DNA of 64,000 bases, from NCBI RefSeq assembly GCF_017592545.1, contig NZ_JAGFOA010000001.1, positions 843,587 to 907,586 of the forward strand. Reading direction: 5' to 3'. This DNA is from Microbacterium stercoris. Its GTDB lineage: Bacteria; Actinomycetota; Actinomycetes; Actinomycetales; Microbacteriaceae. The notes under the pieces were generated by a model, which saw nothing but the letters and a program-made list of their open reading frames with translations, was not told where the DNA came from and did no database searches. The position numbers and the translations under genes were made by a program. Position 1 is the stretch's first letter. Every line of letters starts with the position of its first letter. Shown here piece by piece: positions 33,969 to 42,749 of this stretch.

Positions 33969-35618
33969 TCAGCCGCCGAGCGCCGCCGAGACGACCGCGC
34001 GGGCCTCATCCTGCACCTGCTTCAGGTGCTCGTCGCCGAGCAGCGACTCGGCGTACAGCTTGTAGACGTCTTCGGTGCCCGACGGGCGCGCGGCGAACCA
34101 CGCATGCGCGGTCTGCACCTTGAGCCCGCCGATGGCCGCGCCGTTGCCGGGCGCCTGCGACAGCTTGGCGGTGATCTCCTCGCCGGCGAGCGTGGTGGCC
34201 GACACAGCCTCGGGGCCGAGCTTTCCGAGGGCCGCCTTCTGATCCGGCGTGGCCGGGGCGTCGACGCGCTGGTACGACGAGGCGCCGTACTCGGCCTCGA
34301 GCTCCGCGTAGCGCTGCGAGGGCGTTTTGCCCGTCACCGCAAGGATCTCCGCGGCCAGCAGGCAGAGCAGGATGCCGTCCTTGTCGGTGGTCCAGACGCT
34401 GCCGTCCTTGCGCAGGAACGAGGCGCCCGCCGACTCCTCGCCGCCGAAGGCGACGGATCCGTCGATGAGCCCCGGCACGAACCACTTGAAGCCCACCGGC
34501 ACCTCGAGCAGCGTGCGGCCGAGGGAGGCGGCGACCTTGTCGATCATCATCGACGAGACGAGCGTCTTGCCGACCGCGGCGTCGGCAGACCAGCCCGGGC
34601 GGTGGGAGAAGAGGTACTCGATCGCGACCGCGAGGAAGTGATTCGGGTTCATCAGGCCGGCGTCGGGCGTGACGATGCCGTGGCGATCGGCGTCCGCGTC
34701 GTTGCCGGTCAGGATGTCGAAGTCGGCCTTCTTGGCGACGAGCGAGGCCATGGCCGACGGAGACGACGGATCCATCCGGATCTTCTCGTCCCAGTCGAGC
34801 GTCATAAAACGCCAGGTCGGGTCGACATCCGGGTTCACGACCGTGAGGTCGAGGCCGTGCACCTCGGCGATCAGCGCCCAGTACTCCACGGATGCGCCAC
34901 CGAGCGGATCGGCGCCGATGCGCACGCCGGCGCGGCGGATGGCGTCGAGGTCGATGATGTCGGCGAGGTCGCGCACGTACGCGTCGCGGAAGTCGTAGCC
35001 GCCGGCCGCCAGCGCGTCGAAGTCGATGTCCGAGAAGCGCTCGCGCGCGACGCCTTCGAGACCCGCCTCGATCAGCTGGTTGGCGCGCTGGGCGATCCAC
35101 GAGGTCGCGTCGGTGTCCGCGGGGCCGCCGTGGGGCGGGTTGTACTTGAAGCCGCCGTCGGCCGGCGGGTTGTGGCTCGGGGTGACGACGATGCCGTCGG
35201 CGCGGCCCGCGTCATCGGCCGCGCGCCCCTTGTTGTAGGCCAGGATCGCGTGGCTCAGCGCCGGCGTCGGCACCCAGGCGTCGCGCGCGTCGATGCGCAC
35301 GTCGATGCCGTTGGCGACCAGCACCTCGATGGCGCTGCGTTCGGCGGGCAGCGAGAGGGCATGGGTGTCGCGTCCGAGGAACAGCGGGCCCTGGATGCCC
35401 TGCGCGCGCCGGTAGTCGACGATCGCCTGCGTGGTGGCGAGGATGTGCTGCTCATTGAAGCTCGTGGTGAGGCTCGATCCGCGGTGACCGCTCGTGCCGA
35501 AGGCGACGCGCTGCGTGGGCACCGACGGATCCGGGATCCGGTCGTAGTACGCGTTGATCAGCTCGTCGACATCGATGAGATCGGATGCGTCAGCGGGATG
35601 TCCGGCTCGGCTCGTCAT
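33969..35618 (-). CDS. pgm: Phosphoglucomutase (alpha-D-glucose phosphate-specific)
   Basis: This 549-residue enzyme interconverts glucose 1-phosphate and glucose 6-phosphate. The phosphoserine loop is in [24 protein letters not shown]; the metal-binding loop is [10 protein letters not shown]. The sugar-binding loop is [15 protein letters not shown] and the phosphate-binding loop is [12 protein letters not shown]. The N-terminus [11 protein letters not shown] is characteristic of the bacterial Pgm group. I start at MTSRAGHP (35618); an in-frame ATG 12 codons upstream exists. It is flanked by a terminator downstream and a divergent MFS transporter gene upstream. Confidence 0.95.
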   Translation of the reverse strand: MTSRAGHPADASDLIDVDELINAYYDRIPDPSVPTQRVAFGTSGHRGSSLTTSFNEQHILATTQAIVDYRRAQGIQGPLFLGRDTHALSLPAERSAIEVLVANGIDVRIDARDAWVPTPALSHAILAYNKGRAADDAGRADGIVVTPSHNPPADGGFKYNPPHGGPADTDATSWIAQRANQLIEAGLEGVARERFSDIDFDALAAGGYDFRDAYVRDLADIIDLDAIRRAGVRIGADPLGGASVEYWALIAEVHGLDLTVVNPDVDPTWRFMTLDWDEKIRMDPSSPSAMASLVAKKADFDILTGNDADADRHGIVTPDAGLMNPNHFLAVAIEYLFSHRPGWSADAAVGKTLVSSMMIDKVAASLGRTLLEVPVGFKWFVPGLIDGSVAFGGEESAGASFLRKDGSVWTTDKDGILLCLLAAEILAVTGKTPSQRYAELEAEYGASSYQRVDAPATPDQKAALGKLGPEAVSATTLAGEEITAKLSQAPGNGAAIGGLKVQTAHAWFAARPSGTEDVYKLYAESLLGDEHLKQVQDEARAVVSAALGG

Positions 35619-35739
35619 GGCGCACAGTCTTCCACGTCGCCGCGGCTGCGCCATATGGGGCGCCCGCGCTTGACAGCGAGGCCCCGGTTCGACAGACGGC
35701 GACGGGTCGCGGTGCCGACCTCACCGCGGGAACACCGCG

Positions 35740-35761
35740 GATTCGCCGAATCGGGTCGATT
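35740..35761. promoter_or_regulatory. Overlapping small palindromes upstream of MFS gene
   Basis: GATTCGCCGAATC (35740-35752) and AATCGGGTCGATT (35749-35761) are overlapping 13-bp palindromes. They lie in the 291-bp gap between the divergent pgm and MFS genes and may be regulator binding sites. No clear promoter is recognised there. Confidence 0.35.
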
Positions 35762-35909
35762 TACGGGCCCACTCGGCGGGAGGTGTGCCGTAGAGGCTCC
35801 TGATCAGTGGGACAGCAAGCCGGGAATCGCGCTGTACGCGTGTGACGATGACGCGGCTCTCCGACCCGCGCACAGCCGCGCGGGCGAACGAAAGGACGAA
35901 GTCGTCTTC

Positions 35910-37139
35910 ATGTTGCAGGATGTCGCAAGAACACCCGTCAGCAAGACCTGGATCGCGATCCTGTGCTTCCTCATCGTCGTGTTCGAGGGATACGACATCG
36001 TGGCGCTCGGCGCGACGATCCCGGTGCTCACCGATCCCGCCGTGGGCGGCTACTCGGTCGAGGCGATGAACTGGGTGAACACGTTCTCGCTCGTCGGTGT
36101 CGGCGTGGGCGCCGCGTTTATGGGGCGCCTCGCCGACCGGTTCGGCCGTCGCCGTCCGCTGCTGCTCGCCGTGCTCGTGTTCTCGGTCTTCACCCTGCTG
36201 TTCCCGCTGATGCCGGATCCGGTGCTTATGGGCGCCGTGCGCTTCATCGCGGGCCTCGGCCTGGGCGGATGCATGCCCGTGGCGCTCGCGATGATGCAGG
36301 AGAACGCTCCCGTCGGCCGGCGCGCGCTCGCCAACAACCTGCCCATGGTCGGCTACCACCTCGGCGCAGTGCTCGCCTCGCTCGCGGGCCGCGCGGCGGG
36401 GATCGAGTGGTCGGCCCTCTACTACCTGGGCGGCGGGCTCGGGCTCGTGCTGCTCGCCGTGCTCTGGGTCAAGCTGCCCGACGCCGATGCGGCCCCGGCG
36501 GGAGCGGCGCGCAGCACCTTCTCGGACGTGGTGAAGGCGAAGTACCTGCGCTCGTCGATCGGGCTGTGGATCGCGGCGTTCATGGGCCTTGTGCTCGTCT
36601 ACGGCCTCAACGCCTGGTTGCCCAAGATCATGGGCGCCGCCGGCTATCCCGTCGCCGACTCGCTGGTCATGCTCTTCGTGCTCAACCTCGGTGCGATCGC
36701 CGGGCTGATCATCAGCGCCTTCGCCGCCGACGCCAAGGGCATCAAGGGCGTCGCCGTGCTGTGGTTCGCGGCCTCCGCGCTGTTCCTCGTGCTCCTCGCG
36801 ATCCCGTTCGGCAGCCAGGTGGTGCTGACCGCCGTGATCTTCGTCACCGGTGTGTTCGTCTTCAGCGCGCAGAGCCTGATGTACGTCTACGCCGGGCACG
36901 TCTACCCCCGCGACCTCGTCGCGACCGGCATCGGGCTGGCATCCGGCATCGGGCGCTTCGGCGCGATCGTGGGCCCGTACATCACGGGCCTGATGGTGGC
37001 CGCGGGCACCGCGTACCCGGGAGCCTTCTTCCTGTATGGCGGCGCCGCGGTCATCGCGGTGCTGGTCATCCTGCAGATGCCGAACCCGCGCAGGGCCGCC
37101 GTGGATGACGCCGCGCAGGCGCGGGCGGAGCGCGTCTGA
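35910..37139 (+). CDS. MFS transporter, aromatic acid:H+ symporter type
   Basis: This 409-residue transporter has 12 expected helices and the AAHS (PcaK/BenK-like) signature in helix 1, FLIVVFEGYDIVALGATIPVL, with the membrane Asp-Ile of that family. The loop 2-3 motif GRLADRFGRRRPL and a helix 4 segment with GLGLGGCMPVALAM are present. It probably imports a benzoate-like or similar acid by proton symport. AAAGGA lies upstream, but about 14 bases from the ATG, so initiation may be weak or the start misjudged. No catabolic genes lie nearby. Confidence 0.88.
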   Translation: MLQDVARTPVSKTWIAILCFLIVVFEGYDIVALGATIPVLTDPAVGGYSVEAMNWVNTFSLVGVGVGAAFMGRLADRFGRRRPLLLAVLVFSVFTLLFPLMPDPVLMGAVRFIAGLGLGGCMPVALAMMQENAPVGRRALANNLPMVGYHLGAVLASLAGRAAGIEWSALYYLGGGLGLVLLAVLWVKLPDADAAPAGAARSTFSDVVKAKYLRSSIGLWIAAFMGLVLVYGLNAWLPKIMGAAGYPVADSLVMLFVLNLGAIAGLIISAFAADAKGIKGVAVLWFAASALFLVLLAIPFGSQVVLTAVIFVTGVFVFSAQSLMYVYAGHVYPRDLVATGIGLASGIGRFGAIVGPYITGLMVAAGTAYPGAFFLYGGAAVIAVLVILQMPNPRRAAVDDAAQARAERV

Positions 37140-37236
37140 CCGCTCTCGCGAGGGGCTCCGCCCGTCGCCGACCGAGGTGGTCGCGGCGGGCGGGGGCGTC
37201 CGTGGGAGGTTCGAGCGCGGCGTTAGTCTTGTGCGC

Positions 37237-38190
37237 ATGTCGCCCAAAGCCGCTCCCCGTCGCACCTACAGCTACCTGGGACCGGCCGGCACCTTCACCG
37301 AGGCGGCGCTCAGCCAGGTGCCCGAGGCTCGCGGTCAGATCTGGCGGCCCGTGCACAACGTCGCCGAGGCGCTCGCCGACGTGGCAGCCGGCCGCAGCGA
37401 CGGCGCGATGATCGCGATCGAGAACTCGATCGACGGAGGCGTCTCGACCGCGCAGGACGCCCTGGCGAAGATCCCGAATCTGCGCATCGTGGGCGAGTAC
37501 CTCGTGCCCGTCTCGTTCGTGCTGGTCGCAAAGCCCGGCACCAAGCTCGAGGACGTGTCGCTCGTCGCCGCCCACCCCGTCGCCTACGCGCAGTGCCTGG
37601 GATGGCTGAGCGAGCACCTGCCCGAGCACCAGCACGTGCCGGCGGCCAGCAACGTCGCCAGCACGATCGGCGTGCTCGACGGCACGTCCGGCGCGCAGGC
37701 CGCGATCTCTCCCCCCGGGATCACCGACCACCACGACGTCGAGGTGCTCGCCGAGGCGCTCATCGACAACCCGGATGCGGTCACCCGCTTCCTGCTCGTC
37801 ACCGGACCCGTGCCGCCGCCCGCGCCGACGGGCGCCGACAAGACGAGCGTCATCGTCGAGCTGCCCGAGGACCGCGCCGGAACCCTGCTCGAGATGCTGG
37901 AGCAGTTCTCGACGCGCGGCATCAACCTGAGCCTCATCCAGTCGCGTCCGATCGGCGACTCCCTCGGGCGCTATCGCTTCGTCATCGACGCCGACGGCCA
38001 TGTCGCCGACGAGCGGATGGCCGACGCGCTGATGGGCCTGCGTCGCTTCAGCCCGAAGGTGGTCTTCCTCGGCTCGTATCCGCGGGCCGACCGCGCGATC
38101 ATCAAGTACTCCGACCACTACAGCGACGAGGTCTTCGTCGAGGCGCGCGACTGGCTCCGCGGCCTCATCTCGGGCGAGCCCGACGTCTGA
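37237..38190 (+). CDS. pheA: Prephenate dehydratase
   Basis: This 317-residue enzyme converts prephenate to phenylpyruvate in phenylalanine synthesis. The catalytic domain opens with YSYLGPAGTFTEAAL and contains the AIENSIDGGV segment and the TRF motif (DAVTRFLLV), whose Thr is essential in the family. A C-terminal ACT domain (TSVIVELPEDRAGTLLEML, INLSLIQSRPIG) would give feedback control by phenylalanine. It is monofunctional, without chorismate mutase, as in actinobacteria. It is followed after 40 bases by a 17-bp hairpin that could terminate transcription. Confidence 0.96.
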   Translation: MSPKAAPRRTYSYLGPAGTFTEAALSQVPEARGQIWRPVHNVAEALADVAAGRSDGAMIAIENSIDGGVSTAQDALAKIPNLRIVGEYLVPVSFVLVAKPGTKLEDVSLVAAHPVAYAQCLGWLSEHLPEHQHVPAASNVASTIGVLDGTSGAQAAISPPGITDHHDVEVLAEALIDNPDAVTRFLLVTGPVPPPAPTGADKTSVIVELPEDRAGTLLEMLEQFSTRGINLSLIQSRPIGDSLGRYRFVIDADGHVADERMADALMGLRRFSPKVVFLGSYPRADRAIIKYSDHYSDEVFVEARDWLRGLISGEPDV

Positions 38191-38232
38191 GCCGCGCTCC
38201 CCGCGCGGTGCCGCGCTGCGCGCCGCGCGGAA

Positions 38233-38282
38233 GGTATGAGAGATGGCGGTTCCGGGAGCCCGGGGCCGCCATCTCTCATACC
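38233..38282. repeat. Duplicated hairpin, copy 1
   Basis: A perfect 17-bp stem (GGTATGAGAGATGGCGG at 38233-38249 and complement 38266-38282) encloses a loop with an extra CCGGG-AG-CCCGG stem. An almost identical copy lies at 39351-39406, so the two flank the DUF559-like gene. It could terminate pheA transcription. Confidence 0.9.
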
Positions 38283-38340
38283 GTCCGGTGCCTGTGGAGA
38301 GTGAGCGAGGGGCGCACGCCGGATCCGGCACCGTGAGGGG

Positions 38341-39360
38341 ATGACGAGACGCCCCCTTCCCGAGGCGCTGGGCGCCGCGTTCTCCGTTCGCGAGGCGCGG
38401 GAGGCCGGCATGACCCGGTGGCGCACACGAGGTCCGGATCTCCGCTCCACCGCGTATGGCGCGCGGTCTCGCCTCGACATCGCTCGCGATCCGGATCCGG
38501 ATCGACCTCCGGTGGCGAGGGAACGTGACCGGGTGCTGGCTCGCGCGCGCGAGCTCGCCACCGTGCTCTCCGAGCACGCCTTCTTCGCCGGGATCACGGC
38601 GGCGATGGTGCACGGCATCCCCCTCCCGGCGCACCAGCACTCGGAGCCGTGGCGCCGGGCCGCATCCGGTCCGCGCGAGCTGAGGCCTCTGGTGGTCGGC
38701 GTGCACAAGCCGCGCTCCGTGGTGCGCCGAGCGAACGTGCGGGGCATCCACGTGGATCCCGCCCTGGCACCGGTCGTGGAGGTCGACGGCATGCGGGTGA
38801 CCGATCGAGCGGCGACGTGGGCGATGCTCGGCACCGAGCTGGAGGAGCGCGATCTCGTCATCGCCGCGGATCACCTGATCCGGATCCCGCGTCACCCCGG
38901 CGGGTTCCGGCCGCCCGAGCGCGCCGCATACGCCACCCGCGATCAGCTCACGGCCGCGATCGGCCGGCGACGCGGCGCCGAGCGACTGCGCCGCGCGCTC
39001 GCCCGCGCGCGCACCGGAGCGTCTTCCCCGCGAGAGACCGAGCTGCGGCTGATCCTGGTCGAGGCCGGCCTGCCTGAGCCCAAGCTCGACTACGACGTGG
39101 TCGCGCCGGACGGATCCTTCGTCGCGTGTCTCGACCTCGCATATCCGGCGTTGAGGGTCGGCATCGAGTACGACGGCAGCGGCCACCGCACGCAGGCGCA
39201 GTTCGAGCGGGACATCGCCAAGCGCGAGTGGCTGTCCGACCTGCACTGGGACGTCGTCCACTTCACGGCGGCGGACTTCCGCGGGCGCCGGGATCCGTCG
39301 GTGTGGATCACCAAGCGCGTTCGCGACGCCATCGCCCGGCAGGAGCGCGGAAAGGTATGA
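38341..39360 (+). CDS. DUF559-like endonuclease-domain protein
   Basis: This 339-residue protein resembles an actinobacterial group with an AbiEi-like N-terminal half and a C-terminal DUF559/Vsr-like endonuclease fold. The C-terminal part shows SSPRETELRLILVEAGLPEPKLDYDV, then VACLDLAYPALRVGIEYDG and REWLSDLHWDVVHFTAADF. The order E-x(n)-D-x(n)-E-Y-D-G fits a PD-(D/E)xK-type core. The biological role is unknown; members are often multicopy and located in variable regions. The stop codon lies inside the second copy of a duplicated hairpin, and the first copy lies 60 bases before its start. The gene may thus have arrived or been duplicated with its flanks. Confidence 0.65.
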   Translation: MTRRPLPEALGAAFSVREAREAGMTRWRTRGPDLRSTAYGARSRLDIARDPDPDRPPVARERDRVLARARELATVLSEHAFFAGITAAMVHGIPLPAHQHSEPWRRAASGPRELRPLVVGVHKPRSVVRRANVRGIHVDPALAPVVEVDGMRVTDRAATWAMLGTELEERDLVIAADHLIRIPRHPGGFRPPERAAYATRDQLTAAIGRRRGAERLRRALARARTGASSPRETELRLILVEAGLPEPKLDYDVVAPDGSFVACLDLAYPALRVGIEYDGSGHRTQAQFERDIAKREWLSDLHWDVVHFTAADFRGRRDPSVWITKRVRDAIARQERGKV

Positions 39361-39406
39361 GAGATGGCGGTTCCGGGAGCCCGGGGCCGCCATCTCTCAC
39401 ACCTTT
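39351..39406. repeat. Duplicated hairpin, copy 2, overlapping a stop codon
   Basis: The GGTATGAGAGATGGCGG arm (39354-39370) pairs with 39387-39403 with one mismatch and is extended by AAA/TTT to about 20 bp. The TGA of the DUF559-like gene (39358-39360) lies in the first arm. It also lies ten bases from the stop of the convergent LLM gene and can serve as a two-way terminator. Confidence 0.9.
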
Positions 39407-39415
39407 GCCCGACGC

Positions 39416-40486
39416 TCAGGCCGGCAGGTGCTCCGCGAGCAGCTCGAGCGTCTGGACGCGGCCGACGGAGGCGTCCAGTGCCTCGGCGGCGTACGACCCG
39501 GCGGCGGGGCTGATCATGACCTCGTCGACGCCGTGCTTCCCGGCGAACTCCGCGAGACGCGCCGCGACATCCGCTGCCGCGCCCACGAACCAGCGCGCGC
39601 GGTTCTGCGCGACCATCGACTGCTCGAGGGCATCCGAGTCGGCGGCGAGCGCCTCCTCGACCGTCTCCAGCGGGCGCATCGGCTTGTTGGTGCGCAGGCG
39701 CGCGAACTGGCGCAGCTGGGGGAGGGCGCGCTCCTCGGCCTCCTCCGCGGTGGGCGACGCCACCACGTTGGCGGTGATGAACGACTTCGGCTCCTGCAGC
39801 ACGTCCGAGGGCGTGAACTGCTGCCGGTAGAGCGACATCGCCCGCTCGAGGCCGTCGCCCGCGAAGTGGTTCGCGAAGACGTAGGGCAGGCCCTTGGCCG
39901 CGGCGAGCGTGGCGGAGTAGTCGGATGATCCGAGCAGCCAGACCTCGGGCGATCCCTCCGCCGACGGGGTGGCGTGCACGCCGTACTCGCCGCCGCTCGT
40001 GAAGCGCAGCGTGGCCCCCTCGGGGCTCGCGAGGGCCTGGATGTCGGCGACGTGCTGCGGGAACTGATCCACCTCGCTCGTGGTGCCGGACCGGCGCAGC
40101 AGCTGGGTGATCACGGGGTCGCTTCCCGGGGCGCGGCCGATGCCGAGGTCGATGCGGCCCGGGGCGAGCGCCTCCAGGGCGGCGAACTGCTCGGCGACGA
40201 TCAGGGGCGCGTGGTTCGGCAGCATCACACCGCCGGATCCGACCCGGATGCGCCGCGTGCGCACCGCCGCGGCCGCGATCAGCACGGGCGGGGCGGTCGA
40301 GGCGACCGCGGGCATGTTGTGGTGCTCGGCGAACCAGTAGCGCCGGTAGCCGAGCTCGTCGGCGCGCTGCGCGAGCGCCATCGACGCCTCCACCGCCTGC
40401 GCGCTCGACTGCCGCGTGCCGTCCGGCAGCGACCGCACGGGCACCAGATCGAGGACCGACAGGGCAGGGTTCCGCGTCTCGCTCAT
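39416..40486 (-). CDS. LLM-class flavin-dependent oxidoreductase (MsnO8-like)
   Basis: This 356-residue luciferase-like protein has the typical blocks LSVLDLVPVRSLPDGT, YRRYWFAEHHNMPAVAS, RIRVGSGGVMLPNHAPLIVAEQFAAL and GRIDLGIGRAPGSDP. These place it in the alkanal monooxygenase-like group annotated MsnO8. It would use reduced FMN; the substrate is unknown. I start it at MSETRNP (40486), as the upstream frame is arginine-rich and non-conserved in character. It stands alone, convergent with the DUF559-like gene and divergent from the antiporter. Confidence 0.88.
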   Translation of the reverse strand: MSETRNPALSVLDLVPVRSLPDGTRQSSAQAVEASMALAQRADELGYRRYWFAEHHNMPAVASTAPPVLIAAAAVRTRRIRVGSGGVMLPNHAPLIVAEQFAALEALAPGRIDLGIGRAPGSDPVITQLLRRSGTTSEVDQFPQHVADIQALASPEGATLRFTSGGEYGVHATPSAEGSPEVWLLGSSDYSATLAAAKGLPYVFANHFAGDGLERAMSLYRQQFTPSDVLQEPKSFITANVVASPTAEEAEERALPQLRQFARLRTNKPMRPLETVEEALAADSDALEQSMVAQNRARWFVGAAADVAARLAEFAGKHGVDEVMISPAAGSYAAEALDASVGRVQTLELLAEHLPA

Positions 40487-40650
40487 CCTCGTGCGCAACC
40501 ATCCCGATCCGGATCGCATTCCCGCGACGGCGGTCGCACGGCGCGTCGGGCGGCGCGTCGGGCGCCTCCTTCGAGCCATCGACGGCGCGAGCGCGACGTC
40601 GTCGCGACGGGGTCGGGCGACTCCTACGACGCCGCAGATAGCCTGAAAAC

Positions 40651-42408
40651 ATGAACGCCGAGATCTTCTACGTGCTCGTCGGTGCGCTCGCGGTCGGAGC
40701 GTTCGCGCGATGGCGTGGGCTTCCGGCGCCCCTGGTCGTGACGGTCGCGGCGGCGCTTGTGTCGCTGATCCCGGCGGTTCCCCTGATCGACATCGACGGT
40801 CATCTGCTGCTGAATCTGACGCTGCCGCCGCTGCTGTACTCGGCGGCGCTTGAGGTCTCCTTCACCGGCTTCGCCCGCAGCCTGCCGCACATCCGGCGCC
40901 TCGGGGTGGGCCTGGTGCTCACCACAACGGTCGCGGTCGGCCTGGTCGCCTGGTGGATCATGCCCGAGCTGGGGCTGGCCGGCGCGCTGCTGCTGGGGGC
41001 GATCGTCGGACCGCCGGATGCGGTGTCGGCCGCCGCGATCGGCCGCAAGCTGGGGCTGCCCCGCCGGCTGATGACCGTGATGTCGGGCGAGAGCCTCATC
41101 AACGACGCCACCTCGCTCGTGCTGGTGCGCGTGTTCGCCGCGGTCGTCGCGGGCGCGGCCGTGACCGTGTGGGACGGCGTCTGGCAGTTCATCGTCGCGG
41201 TCGTGGTGGGTGTGGGCATCGGCCTCGCCTTCGGGCTGGTGCTGCACAAGCTGCGCGTGCACCTCGACGATCCGGTTGTCGTCGGCACCGCGGGCCTGAT
41301 CGTGCCCTTCGGCGCCTACGCCATCGCCGAGCACCTGGGCGGATCCGGCGTGCTCGCGGTCGTCGCGATGGGCCTGTTCGTCGGGTTCCAATCTCCGAAG
41401 ACGAGCTACACGACCCGTCAGCAGGATCGGCCGATCTGGCTGTCGGTCGACTTCCTGCTCGAGAGCTTCGTGTTCGCCTACATCGGTCTGCAGCTGCCGC
41501 ACGTGCTGCTCGAGCTCGGCCGCGACAAGGCGGGGGTCACGATCGCGCTCTCGGCCGGAGTGCTGGCGACCGTGCTGCTGATCCGTCCCCTGTTCGTCTA
41601 CGCGAGCTACGCGTGGGGGCGCATGTGGCAGGGCATGAAGATCATGCGCTGGAAGCACTCGGTCGAGGCGTTCCGCCAGAATCCGGATCATCCGGGCGCT
41701 CGCCTCATCAGGAAGCGCCGGGCCGCGCTGGCACGGCGTGGGATCGAGGTGAACGAGCGCAACCTCCGTCAGCGTGCGTTCGAGCCGACCCTGTCGGTGC
41801 AGGAGCGGGCCGTGCTGTCGTGGGCGGGCATGCGCGGCGTGGTGACGCTGGCGATGGCCGCGGCGCTTCCCGACCTGACCGCGGAGGCGATGCCGCACTC
41901 GCACGTGCAGAAGCTCATCGTCGTGGCCTTCGTGGTCACGGTCGGCACGCTGCTGCTGCAGGGCCTGACGCTCGCGCCGCTGATCAAGCGGCTCGGCGTG
42001 GGCGACGACGACGAACGCCGCCAGGACGACCGCCAGGTCGAGGCCATCCGCGCCCGCAACCTCGAGGTCGGCAAGGCCTACCTCCGCGCCAACCGCGAGG
42101 AGTGGGTGCACCGCTTCGGGCCGGAGGCGATCGGCCGGTTCGATGAGCTCGCGCTCGCGCTGGTGCGCGTCGAGCGCGGCTCGGAGAACGCGGCGGAGGT
42201 GCTCGACGAGCAGCCCGAGTCGCCGGCCGGTCCGACGCGCGACGACGTTGTGGCCCTGCGCCGTGGCTGGCTGGACTGCCGCCGCGCGACCCTCATCGAG
42301 GAGCGCGACCGCGGCAACCTCGGCGAGGAGGTCATGCGCGAGCTGATGACCGCGCTCGACGCCGAGGAGCTCGCCCTCGACACCCGCGGCGCGATCGCGC
42401 GCGACTGA
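40651..42408 (+). CDS. Na+/H+ antiporter, NhaP/CPA1 family
   Basis: This 585-residue cation:proton antiporter has about 12 helices. The ion-binding core motif is GPPDAVSAAAIGRKLGLP near residue 128, with the conserved Asp. SGESLINDATSLVL gives the second Asp, and WAGMRGVVTLAMAAALP is the conserved Arg segment. A cytoplasmic tail of about 125 residues is mostly helical and may sense pH or ions. It probably exports Na+ in exchange for H+. It is followed by a 19-bp perfect inverted repeat. Confidence 0.92.
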   Translation: MNAEIFYVLVGALAVGAFARWRGLPAPLVVTVAAALVSLIPAVPLIDIDGHLLLNLTLPPLLYSAALEVSFTGFARSLPHIRRLGVGLVLTTTVAVGLVAWWIMPELGLAGALLLGAIVGPPDAVSAAAIGRKLGLPRRLMTVMSGESLINDATSLVLVRVFAAVVAGAAVTVWDGVWQFIVAVVVGVGIGLAFGLVLHKLRVHLDDPVVVGTAGLIVPFGAYAIAEHLGGSGVLAVVAMGLFVGFQSPKTSYTTRQQDRPIWLSVDFLLESFVFAYIGLQLPHVLLELGRDKAGVTIALSAGVLATVLLIRPLFVYASYAWGRMWQGMKIMRWKHSVEAFRQNPDHPGARLIRKRRAALARRGIEVNERNLRQRAFEPTLSVQERAVLSWAGMRGVVTLAMAAALPDLTAEAMPHSHVQKLIVVAFVVTVGTLLLQGLTLAPLIKRLGVGDDDERRQDDRQVEAIRARNLEVGKAYLRANREEWVHRFGPEAIGRFDELALALVRVERGSENAAEVLDEQPESPAGPTRDDVVALRRGWLDCRRATLIEERDRGNLGEEVMRELMTALDAEELALDTRGAIARD

Positions 42409-42410
42409 TC

Positions 42411-42486
42411 CCTCGCGAGGAGATCTCCCCGCATCCGGGCGGCCCCGCCCGATCCGGCCCTCGGGAAGGGAGATCTCCTCGCGAGG
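42411..42486. terminator. Long inverted repeat after the antiporter gene
   Basis: A perfect 19-bp inverted repeat (42411-42429 with 42468-42486) contains the palindromic core CGCGAGGAGATCTCC and encloses a 38-base GC-rich loop. It begins directly behind the antiporter stop and may terminate both convergent transcripts. The right arm overlaps a 43-bp direct repeat. Confidence 0.65.
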
Positions 42487-42518
42487 CGCCGCCCGCGGCG
42501 CCGGACCGCGCCGGCCCG
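42476..42518. repeat. 43-bp direct repeat, left copy
   Basis: A 43-bp sequence starting TCCTCGCGAGGCGCCGCCCG recurs at 43539-43581 with one mismatch, in the same orientation. The two copies frame the DUF2975-XRE gene pair exactly. Confidence 0.9.
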
Positions 42519-42521
42519 AGA

Positions 42522-42749
42522 TCAGTCGGCGCGGACCAGCAGCTCGCCGATCTCGCAGTCGAGCGCCTGGCAGACGGCGATGAGCGTGGAGAACCGGATC
42601 GCCCGCGCCTTGTCGTTCTTCAGGATCGACAGGTTCACGATGCTCACGCCCACGAGCTCGCTCAGTCGCGTGAGCGTCATCCCACGCTCGGCGAGCAGCT
42701 CGTCGAGGCGGCAGTGCACCCCGGTCGGATCCTCGTCGGCCGGGCTCAC
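42522..42749 (-). CDS. Small XRE-type (HTH_26) transcriptional regulator
   Basis: This 75-residue protein consists almost only of a helix-turn-helix of the YozG/HTH_26 type (LDELLAERGMTLTRLSELVGVSIVNLSILKNDKARAIRFSTLIAVCQALDCEIGELL). The GTG start overlaps the stop of the DUF2975 gene by four bases (GTGA), so the two are translated together. Such pairs of a DUF2975 membrane protein and a small XRE regulator are common. The membrane protein may modulate the regulator, but no mechanism is established to my knowledge. Confidence 0.88.
   Translation of the reverse strand: MSPADEDPTGVHCRLDELLAERGMTLTRLSELVGVSIVNLSILKNDKARAIRFSTLIAVCQALDCEIGELLVRAD

Noticed and set aside
33951..37139. 1062-codon open frame on the plus strand
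   Set aside because: Only the last 409 codons (from 35910) are a real MFS transporter. The first part is the antisense shadow of phosphoglucomutase and is rich in Arg, Asp and His.
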